A DNA stretch of 64,000 nt from Gemmatimonadales bacterium (GTDB lineage: Bacteria > Gemmatimonadota > Gemmatimonadetes > Palauibacterales > Palauibacteraceae), in contig VXOJ01000011.1 of assembly GCA_009840115.1 (NCBI GenBank), positions 184,006 to 248,005 on the forward strand. Reading direction: 5' to 3'. Of the stretch, positions 46,296 to 53,476 are shown piece by piece. Below the pieces are notes generated by a model. That model was not told the origin of the DNA. It saw nothing but the letters and a program-made list of their open reading frames with translations, and made no database searches. Each line of letters starts with the position of its first letter. Positions within the stretch are counted from its first letter, which is position 1. Made by a program: the position numbers and the translations under genes.

Positions 46296-47474
46296 ATGCG
46301 TCGAAGGGGGTTGAGCGGGGTCTACGCGGGATTGGTGGTCGGCGCGGTCGCGGCGCTGGCCCAGGCGACCGTGGTCGAGGTCGCGGCGCAGGAGTTGCCC
46401 CTCGCGCGGACGGACCAGGGCCGGTGGGCCGAGGTCATCGCGACCTCCCGCGGGAAGCTCGACTCGCTTCGGCAGGCGATGTCGATCCCGGGGCTTTCCA
46501 TCTCGGTTTCGGTGGACCGCCGCGTCGTGTGGTCCGAGGGGATGGGCTACGCGGACCTCGAGCTTCGGAGCCCCGCGACGCCGCAGACCCGCTACCGGAT
46601 CGGGAGCGTCTCCAAGATCCTGACCGCGGCCGGCGTCGCGCTCCTCCACCAGCGGGGTGAACTCGACCTGGACGCGCCGGTGCAGGAATACGTCCCCGCC
46701 TTCCCGCGCAAGCCCGAGGGGGAGATCACGACGCGGCTTCTCGCCGGACATCTGGCGGGAATCCGGCACTACGTGGACATCGAGGCCGAGTACTTCCTCA
46801 CACGGCGCTACGAGACGGTGTTCGAGGCGCTGGACATCTTCCGAGACGACCCGCTCGTCGCGACGCCCGGAACCGAATGGTCCTATTCGAGCTACGGCTT
46901 CAACCTCATGAGCGCGGTCATCGCGAGTGCCTCGGGACGCGGATTCCTGCAGTACCTCGACGAGGAGGTGTTCCGGCCGCTCGGGATGCTTCACACTGGC
47001 GGAGACCACACCGACAGCCTGGTCGTGAACCGCGCGCGCCCCTACGACCGCACGCCGGACGGCCGCCTCATCAACGCGCGCTACATCGACAACTCCCACA
47101 AGTGGGCCGGGGGCGGTTTTCTCTCCACGACGGAGGACCTGCTCCGCTTCGCCCACGCCCACGTTGAGCCGGGACTGTTCAGCCGGGAAACGCTGGACCT
47201 GGTGTGGACGTCTCAGCGCACGCTCGCCGGCGAGGAAATCGGCGTGGGAATCGGCTGGCGCCTCATGCCGCCCTCGCGGGCGGGCGGTCGCCGAGCGGTC
47301 GGACACGCGGGCGGCGCGATCGGCGGCAACGCGCTGCTCATCATCTACCCGGACGATGGGCTGGCCGTCGCCGTCGCCGCGAACATCGCGGACATCGGCT
47401 ATCCGCAGGGCGGCGCACTCGTGTTCGGAAACGTGATCTACGAGATCGCAAACCTCTTCATCGAGGCCCGCTGA
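46296..47474 (+). CDS. Secreted beta-lactamase-fold serine hydrolase, third copy type
   Basis: 392 residues with a signal peptide (cleaved near AAQEL). The class C/PBP-like motifs are SVSK (Ser104, Lys107), YSSYGFN near residue 197 (Tyr position) and HAGG near 335. It lacks the extra N-terminal region of the tandem pair at 6.2-9.2 kb and is not a close copy. It may be an esterase or D-amino-peptidase, probably not a true beta-lactamase. The SRPBCC gene sits just upstream. Confidence 0.87.
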   Translation: MRRRGLSGVYAGLVVGAVAALAQATVVEVAAQELPLARTDQGRWAEVIATSRGKLDSLRQAMSIPGLSISVSVDRRVVWSEGMGYADLELRSPATPQTRYRIGSVSKILTAAGVALLHQRGELDLDAPVQEYVPAFPRKPEGEITTRLLAGHLAGIRHYVDIEAEYFLTRRYETVFEALDIFRDDPLVATPGTEWSYSSYGFNLMSAVIASASGRGFLQYLDEEVFRPLGMLHTGGDHTDSLVVNRARPYDRTPDGRLINARYIDNSHKWAGGGFLSTTEDLLRFAHAHVEPGLFSRETLDLVWTSQRTLAGEEIGVGIGWRLMPPSRAGGRRAVGHAGGAIGGNALLIIYPDDGLAVAVAANIADIGYPQGGALVFGNVIYEIANLFIEAR

Positions 47475-47514
47475 ACGATCCGACCGCCTCCCGGCGGTGG
47501 GGCTGCTGAGGGGA

Positions 47515-47587
47515 TGGAGCCGATCGGATTCGAACCGACGACCTCCTGCTTGCAAAGCAGGCGCTCTCCCAACTGAGCTACGGCCCC
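47515..47587 (-). tRNA. tRNA-Ala (anticodon UGC)
   Basis: 73 bases on the reverse strand. Acceptor GGGGCCG pairs with CGGCTCC with one G-U; the D arm is GCTC/GAGC; the anticodon stem CCTGC/GCAGG encloses TTTGCAA with TGC as anticodon; the T arm is GTCGG/CCGAT around TTCGAAT. The CCA end is not encoded. Adjacent upstream DNA (reverse strand, 47588-47765) holds nothing else I can name. Confidence 0.95.
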
Positions 47588-47765
47588 TCGATACGGCGGG
47601 ATACGGGGGGTCCCGCAGGTTGAAGGATGGGGTGCCCGCGCTCCGCTCGCCAGTTTCGCAGCCGCCCCGCTCTCGGTCGAGGTTGCTGGGAGTTGCGACG
47701 CTTGAAGGCTGGCATCTACGCTCCTTTGAGAGTCACGTAGCCCAACTCCTGGAAGGCCGGTGGTC

Positions 47766-48389
47766 ATGGCGGAATCTCGCAGGACGTTCCTGAAGCAGTC
47801 TGCCGCGACGGTGGCCGCCGTTTCCCTGACCGGCTGCGCTCCCGGCGAGCGAGCTGCCGAGACCGAGGGAGACGCGCTCTCTCGCACCGATGGCACCACC
47901 CCGGTCCCTCTCCCTGCCGCGACGCTGCGCGGCGTCGCCGAAGCCGTCCTCCCGGACGAACTGGGCGAGGACGGCCGCGAACGGGCCGTGCGTGCTTTCG
48001 AGCGCTGGTCCGAGGCTCTGGAGCCCGTCGCCGAACTGAGCCATCCGTATCTCGTCCCGGAGATCAGGTATTCCGGCCCGGACCCGCGGCCGGGGTGGGC
48101 GGCGCAACTCGAGGGTCTCGAGAAGGAGTGTGAGAGCCGCCACGGAGTGTCCCTCTCCGACCTTGAAGTGCCCGGTCGCCGGGAACTGCTCGCGCGGCCA
48201 CTCGCGGACACCGGGCCCGGCCTCGGGGCGCCCCAGAACGCGGACCATGTGGTGGCGGCCCTGCTGGCCCACTTCTTCGGCTCGGCGATCGCGACGGACC
48301 TCTGCTACGGGCGGGCCATTCGAAGGGAGCTTTGCCGCTCGATCGAGGGGGCCGAAGAAGAACCCGCACCGCTGGGAGCCGCACCGTGA
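47766..48389 (+). CDS. Gluconate 2-dehydrogenase subunit 3-like (small subunit of a GMC dehydrogenase)
   Basis: 207 residues from ATG 47766. The signal has a twin-arginine motif, SRRTFLKQ, and then a lipobox-like LTGC, so it exits by Tat. The mature helical body with AVLPDEL near residue 60 and HFFGSAIATDLCYG near 168 fits the gluconate 2-dehydrogenase subunit 3 family. Such small subunits help fold and export the large FAD subunit, which is the very next gene and starts on its stop (GTGA). No cytochrome partner follows. Confidence 0.8.
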   Translation: MAESRRTFLKQSAATVAAVSLTGCAPGERAAETEGDALSRTDGTTPVPLPAATLRGVAEAVLPDELGEDGRERAVRAFERWSEALEPVAELSHPYLVPEIRYSGPDPRPGWAAQLEGLEKECESRHGVSLSDLEVPGRRELLARPLADTGPGLGAPQNADHVVAALLAHFFGSAIATDLCYGRAIRRELCRSIEGAEEEPAPLGAAP

Positions 48390-50005
48390 GCCGGGCAGTC
48401 GGGCGGACCACCAGGCGCGTCGTGGAGAGCGACGTCTGCATCATCGGCGGCGGGATCACGGCCGCCATGGTCGCGGAGCGGCTCGCCGAGCGGACCGGCG
48501 CCTCGATCACCGTGGTCGAGGCCGGCGAGCGGACGGCGTCTCTCGATGAGCGGTCCGACACCCGCGCACGGATGCTGGCCTATGGCGAGAATCCTTGGCC
48601 CAACGACCATATCCGTGGCCAGACGGGCACGGGCGCCATGTACAATTCCATGGTCGTGGGCGGCGCGGCGATGCACTGGGGCGGCGCGGTCCCGCGCTTT
48701 TCCCCGGAGGACTTCCGCCTGCGGTCGCTGTACGGGGTCGCGTCCGACTGGCCCATCTCCTTCGACGACATCGAGCCGTACTTCCAGGAGGCGGAGGAGC
48801 GCATGGGCGTGGCGGGCGAACAGGGCCCACCCGAGTACGACCCCCGCTCGAAGCCCTATCCCATGCCGCCGCTCCCGCTCTCCTACAGCCTCGCACGCAT
48901 GCGGGAGTGGACGGAGAAGACGGACATCCCCTTCTGGACACAGCCCTGGGCGCGCAACACGGAGCCGTACCAGGGGCGGGATGTCTGCCGCCGCTGCGAC
49001 ACCTGCTTCGTTTGCCCGACGGGAGCCAAGTACACGCCCGACTTCGCCTTCGACCGGTTGCTGGAGGCCGGACGCATCGACCTTGTCACACGCACCCTCG
49101 TCCGGCGCCTGAGCCTCGAGCCGGGTTCGGACCGGATCGCGGTCGCGGAAGCCGTAGACCGGGACGCGCCCGACGAGCCCGTCGAGTTCCGCGCGGGCAC
49201 GTTCGTGATCGCCGCCGGCCACGCTTGGAGTTCGCACCTCCTGCTGCTCTCGGCGAACAGCCGTTTCCCGGACGGCCTCGCGAACCGCACCGGCAACGTG
49301 GGGCGCTACATGACGGGGCACTGGTATCTCAGCGGCTTCATCAACCTGCCGATGCGGCTCTATCCCGGCATGTTCGTCTACAACAGCCTTCTCTCCCGCC
49401 GCTTCGCGAGCCCGGGGCCGCTGGACCGCTACGTCCGCCACGACCTGCGCCTGTGGGAGTCGAACGTCGGACGTGCCCCGAGGCTCACGGGCGAAAATGG
49501 GCAGCTCCTGTGGGGCGACGAGATCATGGCCGACTGGAGGGCCCGCACGGAGTCCGAGTCCAGCGCACGCGTCCGGGCCTACTACGACCTGCTCCCGGAC
49601 CGGGACAGCCGTCTCACGCTGGACGCCGGGAGGACGAACGAGCTGGGCGACCCGATGCCCCGGATCGACTACCGTCCCGCGCAGGAGAGCATCGGCCTCC
49701 AGGACCATACGGTCGAGACGATCTCGGGACGGTTCGAGCAACTGGCGCGGGCGGCCGGAGGCTCCGTGAGGAGCATCGGGCGGCCGTCCGAGTTGTGGGA
49801 ACACCCCGGCGGCGGCTGCCGGATGGGCAACGATCCGGCCACGAGCGTCGTGGACCGGTGGGGCCGCACCCACGACCACGAGAACCTCTTCGTGGTGGGC
49901 GCGCCGACCCTCGTCTCCGGCGGCTGCGCGAACGGGACGCTCACCTTCTGCGCCCTCTCCCTCATGTCCGCCGAGGAGATGCAGAAGGAACTCCCCTCGG
50001 CCTGA
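48386..50005 (+). CDS. GMC-type FAD dehydrogenase large subunit with four-cysteine cluster
   Basis: 539 residues from GTG 48386. The FAD motif CIIGGGITAAMVAERL is near residue 18. Cys201, 204, 207 and 210 form CxxCxxCxxCPTGAK, placed where FAD-dependent glucose dehydrogenases hold an iron-sulfur cluster. The C-terminus has EHPGGGCRMG and GGCANGTLT, the catalytic His/Asn region of GMC enzymes. It should oxidise a sugar or alcohol at the periplasmic side, riding out with the Tat subunit. The natural electron acceptor, usually a cytochrome c subunit, is missing here. The substrate is not known. Confidence 0.88.
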   Translation: MSRAVGRTTRRVVESDVCIIGGGITAAMVAERLAERTGASITVVEAGERTASLDERSDTRARMLAYGENPWPNDHIRGQTGTGAMYNSMVVGGAAMHWGGAVPRFSPEDFRLRSLYGVASDWPISFDDIEPYFQEAEERMGVAGEQGPPEYDPRSKPYPMPPLPLSYSLARMREWTEKTDIPFWTQPWARNTEPYQGRDVCRRCDTCFVCPTGAKYTPDFAFDRLLEAGRIDLVTRTLVRRLSLEPGSDRIAVAEAVDRDAPDEPVEFRAGTFVIAAGHAWSSHLLLLSANSRFPDGLANRTGNVGRYMTGHWYLSGFINLPMRLYPGMFVYNSLLSRRFASPGPLDRYVRHDLRLWESNVGRAPRLTGENGQLLWGDEIMADWRARTESESSARVRAYYDLLPDRDSRLTLDAGRTNELGDPMPRIDYRPAQESIGLQDHTVETISGRFEQLARAAGGSVRSIGRPSELWEHPGGGCRMGNDPATSVVDRWGRTHDHENLFVVGAPTLVSGGCANGTLTFCALSLMSAEEMQKELPSA

Positions 50006-50032
50006 GCGGTCACCTCAAGTCCTCCCCGGGCG

Positions 50033-50383
50033 TCAACCATTCGGATCTTCGGCCCACGACCATGGATCATTCGGGGACGCGTCCTTCCGGGGGCTCGCGC
50101 GCTGCCGTTCCTTGCCACCGGAGTCCACGCGCTCAATGGGTCGGACCTCCAACGGTGGCACCGCGTTCAGCAGATCCTCCCCCAGGCCCAGGGCAATCGC
50201 GACGCGCAGCAGGCTGTCCAAGCCGCTCGGCTGGCCGGCCTCGATACGTCGAAGCGTGCGGAGTCCTATGCCCGCGTCTTCAGCCAGCGCCCGCTGCGTC
50301 ACGTTTCTCGCAAGGCGCAGCCTCGCAAGGCGACGCCCTATTTCGACGCGCACCACACGGGAAGTCAGGTTCTCATCTGTCAT
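50033..50383 (-). CDS. Orphan HipB-like helix-turn-helix regulator
   Basis: 116 residues. An XRE-type helix-turn-helix runs about residues 15-70 (NVTQRALAEDAGIGLRTLRR). The tail SGGKERQRASPRK, followed by a Trp-containing WSWAEDPNG end, resembles the antitoxin/regulator that normally precedes hipA. No hipA follows: downstream is the GMC gene in the opposite direction. It diverges from the AbiE-like pair across about 200 bases and could regulate it, or it could be a remnant of a lost toxin pair. It is the left end of an islet. Confidence 0.7.
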   Translation of the reverse strand: MTDENLTSRVVRVEIGRRLARLRLARNVTQRALAEDAGIGLRTLRRIEAGQPSGLDSLLRVAIALGLGEDLLNAVPPLEVRPIERVDSGGKERQRASPRKDASPNDPWSWAEDPNG

Positions 50384-50515
50384 CTCCCCAATACTGCCGC
50401 CGGTTGGGACGGAAGATCAAGAGGCCATTTGTTACCCCTAACAGCCATAATCTGACGATATGCGGCCAAATATCGCCTTTACGTGGCAGCCCCTCCCATC
50501 GGCCCCCCTCCAAAC

Positions 50516-50580
50516 TTGACATGATTCACCAAACAAACCAAGATTCACTGTACGGTGAACAAGGCGTATTTGGTGAATCA
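50516..50580 (+). promoter_or_regulatory. Promoter with nested operator palindromes reaching the abiEi-like start
   Basis: A consensus -35, TTGACA, is at 50516-50521; a weak -10 (AAGATT) lies 18 bases on. TGATTCACCAAA (50522-50533) is the exact reverse complement of TTTGGTGAATCA (50569-50580), whose last base is the A of the ATG. A second palindrome, TTCACTGTACGGTGAA (50544-50559), lies between with one mismatch pair. So there are four TTCAC(C)/GGTGAA half-sites, two pointing each way, across the promoter. AbiEi proteins of known systems repress their own promoter by binding inverted repeats, so self-repression is likely. Confidence 0.75.
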
Positions 50581-51674
50581 TGACGGATGGCAAACTGCTC
50601 GACGCCGGAGAAGCCTGCTTGCGGAAGATCCTCGATTCGGCAAGCGGGTTTCAACTGGATTCGTCGATGAGCGGAGCGCAGGTAGGCGCGCAAGGCGTTG
50701 ACGCGGTCTGGCGGCTTCGGTCGGATTCTGACGAGGCCTGCCTTCTGATTGAGGCCAAGACCAACATCTGGCCACGCGACGTGGCCCCGGTCTCCGCTCG
50801 ACTCAAAGCAGCGGCAGCAGCCCTGGATGCGGATGGCTGCGTACTCGTTGCCCCGCGCGTGACGGAACGTACACGTGACCTTCTTCAGCGAGCTGGTGTC
50901 GATTACATCGACCTTCGAGGGCAAGTGCGCGTCGTCATTCCGGGCCGGCTTCTGATCGTAGCTCAGGGTGCCCAACAAGCTCCAGGCGCCTACAGTCCAG
51001 ACCGAAACGATAGAATCGTGAATCCCTTCCGGGGAAAGGCCTCTCGAATCGTACGAGCCCTGCTTGCCGAGCCACAACGTTGGTGGGGCGTCACGGAACT
51101 CGCCGAGTGCGTGGGCGTGAGCGCGGGCCTGTCGGTGAAGACCTTGAAGACGCTTGAACGCAATATTTACGTGCGACGCGACCAGGATCGTCGTGTGACC
51201 CTGGCTGATGGTGAGGCGCTGCTGCGGCAGTGGGCAGCCGTCGTGGACAGTGCTTTCCGCAACGCCGGCAGGTTCGTATCGCGACTCCCGGATCCTGACG
51301 AAGTCACGCGACGACTCTCAAGTAGACTTGAGAGCCTCGGCGTACGCTACGCCGTGTCTCGCTTGGCGGCGGCGCGGTTCATCGAACCGTACGCGCCCGC
51401 TCGCGTGGTGGACATCTATGTGGATCGCGACCCCGGCGATCTTGCGGAGCCACTCGGCCTCCTGCCCGTGGACCGCGGAGAAACCGTTCGCCTTGTCAGA
51501 CCGGGCGACGAAGGAGTCTTCCAGTTTTGCGGCGAGTACGACACGGTGACTGTTGTCAGTCCCGTCCAGTTGTTCATCGATCTCTCCAACGGACGAGGGC
51601 GCGACCCCGATGTCGCAGAGCGCCTCTTCGAGAATAGCCTGCGTGAGACCTTGGTCGGGCGTGGCGAGCCGTGA
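50580..51674 (+). CDS. AbiEi-like antitoxin/regulator with PD-(D/E)XK-like N-terminus
   Basis: 364 residues. Residues about 25-130 have the spacing of a PD-(D/E)XK nuclease-like fold: VDAVW (Asp41), then IEAKTN (Glu58, Lys60), then VLVAPRVTERTRDLLQRAG. A winged helix-turn-helix follows (about 150-200, ELAECVGVSAGLSVKTLK), as in AbiEi antitoxins, then a C-terminal region with FIEPYAPARVVDIYVDRD. The whole layout is that of AbiEi-family partners of nucleotidyltransferases. The promoter carries its probable binding sites. The partner gene begins on its stop codon. Whether the N-terminal domain is active is unknown. Confidence 0.75.
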   Translation: MTDGKLLDAGEACLRKILDSASGFQLDSSMSGAQVGAQGVDAVWRLRSDSDEACLLIEAKTNIWPRDVAPVSARLKAAAAALDADGCVLVAPRVTERTRDLLQRAGVDYIDLRGQVRVVIPGRLLIVAQGAQQAPGAYSPDRNDRIVNPFRGKASRIVRALLAEPQRWWGVTELAECVGVSAGLSVKTLKTLERNIYVRRDQDRRVTLADGEALLRQWAAVVDSAFRNAGRFVSRLPDPDEVTRRLSSRLESLGVRYAVSRLAAARFIEPYAPARVVDIYVDRDPGDLAEPLGLLPVDRGETVRLVRPGDEGVFQFCGEYDTVTVVSPVQLFIDLSNGRGRDPDVAERLFENSLRETLVGRGEP

Positions 51675-52510
51675 AGACACGATCCATCTACGGCCCCGAG
51701 GTGGCGAGCCGAGCCCAACGCGTAATAGCCGATGTCTTCGCCGCCATGGGACGCCGGGCCCGGCATGCAGTGCTGGTTGGCGGGGCCGTCCCCCGACTCC
51801 TGGAGGATGTTGCTCTTCGCGGAGCCCCGGGACATGCGGGCACGATGGACGCCGATATACTCCTGGACTCGAACGTCTTTGGCTCCGACGACTACGCGAC
51901 GCTGGCGGACCGACTGCATGAACGCGGATACCGCTACCGACAGGACGCTGATGGGAACGACTTGCAATTCAGCTTTGAAGTCGACGTCGACGGCCATGGT
52001 GTCGTCGTGGATTTCCTCGCTCCGCCCATGGACGCTGAGTCGGGATTTCGCGTCCGCCTTCAACCTGGGCTGCATGCTCATGCGATATCCGGGGCGCACA
52101 TCCCGGAGTGGTTTTCGATCAATCTGACTCTCGACGAAGAACTGCTACAGGGTGGACAGCTTCCGGTCCGTATTCGACTGGTCGATGTTCCGGGTTTCGT
52201 CGTGCTAAAGGCGCTCGCCTTCGAAGACCGTCAGGCCCCCAAGGACGCTTACGACCTCTGTTACGTGTTGACGTACGCGAGAGAGGGGCCGCCGGCCATC
52301 GCCGACCGACTCGCCCGGCATGCCGACGATGCCGAGGTGGCCCGTGCAGTCGCTTACCTACGTACCGCTTTTTCTTCGCCGGATGCCGCGGGTTCCGTCG
52401 CCGTCGCGGTATTCGAGGAAGCACGGGGCGAGGATGTCGCGCGACAGGCCGCATTGGCTTATGCCGTCGTCCAATCGTTCCTCACGGGATGGGACGACAG
52501 GGACCGCTGA
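51671..52510 (+). CDS. AbiEii-like nucleotidyltransferase toxin
   Basis: 279 residues from GTG 51671, on the previous stop (GTGA). The nucleotidyltransferase signature is clear: LVGGAVPRLL (Gly37-38) and TMDADILLD (Asp60, Asp62). Later, VLKALAFEDRQAPKDAYDLCYVL matches the AbiEii conserved core. AbiE toxins act by nucleotide transfer and stop growth during phage infection, or as a type IV toxin-antitoxin pair, where the antitoxin does not touch the toxin. Here, with the AbiEi-like gene and its operator, it makes a compact two-gene system. It converges on the DUF1684 gene, with 12 bases between. Confidence 0.78.
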   Translation: MKTRSIYGPEVASRAQRVIADVFAAMGRRARHAVLVGGAVPRLLEDVALRGAPGHAGTMDADILLDSNVFGSDDYATLADRLHERGYRYRQDADGNDLQFSFEVDVDGHGVVVDFLAPPMDAESGFRVRLQPGLHAHAISGAHIPEWFSINLTLDEELLQGGQLPVRIRLVDVPGFVVLKALAFEDRQAPKDAYDLCYVLTYAREGPPAIADRLARHADDAEVARAVAYLRTAFSSPDAAGSVAVAVFEEARGEDVARQAALAYAVVQSFLTGWDDRDR

Positions 52511-52522
52511 CAATCAAAGTGG

Positions 52523-53476
52523 TTACGGCCGCTTCTCTCCGGCGGTCACGGGGAAGCGGAGGTAGTTCTCGCGTGGCGGGAGGCTGCACACGGAGTGGGG
52601 GGTGAAGGCGCAGGGCGCGTTGTAGGCGCGGTTGAAGTCGATCGTCGTCCAGCCGTCGTCGTCCGGGAAGGGGGCGCGCATGTAGCGGCCCGCCTGGTAG
52701 GTGTCGGTCACGGCGGTCGAGTCCCACAGGCTGATGAAGTAGGAGCGGCTCGACGCGCCGGCGAAGGCCATGAGCCGATGCTCTGCCCCGTCGACGCGGA
52801 AGACGAGGTCCCCGGGCGCGGTGTTCTCGAGCGTCCCGCCCCTCACGTCGGCCAGCGAGACCGTGCGCGGCTCCGGATAGGGCTCGAAGCGCGCCGTCAC
52901 CCGCCAGTCGTTCGTGATCGGGAAGTACCCGGGAAGCTCGAAGGCATCGAGGCGCGGGGCATCCGTGTCCCAGACCCGAAGCCACAGCCTCTCCGTTCCC
53001 GGTTCCGCGTGGATCCGCATCCCGAGCGACCCCAGCGCCAGGCGGATCGTCCCCTCGCTCCGGTCGTCCGGCAGCGGCATCGGCTCCGTGACGGGGTCGC
53101 CGACCGCGCCGGACATCTGGTCTCTCAGATGCAGGCCGCTCCCGGCTTCGGGGACGAGACGCACGGCCCCATCCTCGAGGTACAGCGTACCGGCCAGGGA
53201 CGGCGCGTCTTCCTCCGGCAGGACGATGGACGCCGCCGGATCGGACCCGAAGGTGTTCGCGCCTTCCCGCAGTTCGAACAGCCCGTCCCAGCTGATGACG
53301 CCCGCGTTGGGGTTCGCGAGACTGCGCCGCCGCCCCTCCCGCCACTCCTCATGCTCCGCCGCCAGCACGCCGGACTCCACCGGCGCCGGGTCCGGCCACG
53401 TCTCCGGTCCGCACGCCGCCAACGTCACAGCGAACACCGCGACCGGTCGCACCGTCTGGATAGCATTCTTCTTCAC
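52523..53476 (-). CDS. DUF1684 family lipoprotein
   Basis: 317 residues from GTG 53476, on the M24 stop (GTGA) with GGAGGAG upstream. The lipobox is LAAC (Cys22). The body fits DUF1684: HEEWREGRRRSLANPNAGVISWDGLF near the start (shown broken at 20) and FNRAYNAPCAFTP before the C-terminus, the hallmark of the family. Function unknown; it is often found with transport or stress genes. It is the last gene of a reverse-strand run of peptidase, Tsx-like channel, NCS2 permease and AddAB. Confidence 0.8.
   Translation of the reverse strand: MKKNAIQTVRPVAVFAVTLAACGPETWPDPAPVESGVLAAEHEEWREGRRRSLANPNAGVISWDGLFELREGANTFGSDPAASIVLPEEDAPSLAGTLYLEDGAVRLVPEAGSGLHLRDQMSGAVGDPVTEPMPLPDDRSEGTIRLALGSLGMRIHAEPGTERLWLRVWDTDAPRLDAFELPGYFPITNDWRVTARFEPYPEPRTVSLADVRGGTLENTAPGDLVFRVDGAEHRLMAFAGASSRSYFISLWDSTAVTDTYQAGRYMRAPFPDDDGWTTIDFNRAYNAPCAFTPHSVCSLPPRENYLRFPVTAGEKRP

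Noticed and set aside
47588..47765. Second tRNA or small RNA beside tRNA-Ala
   Set aside because: No cloverleaf or conserved arm can be drawn; the segment is just G+C-rich spacer.
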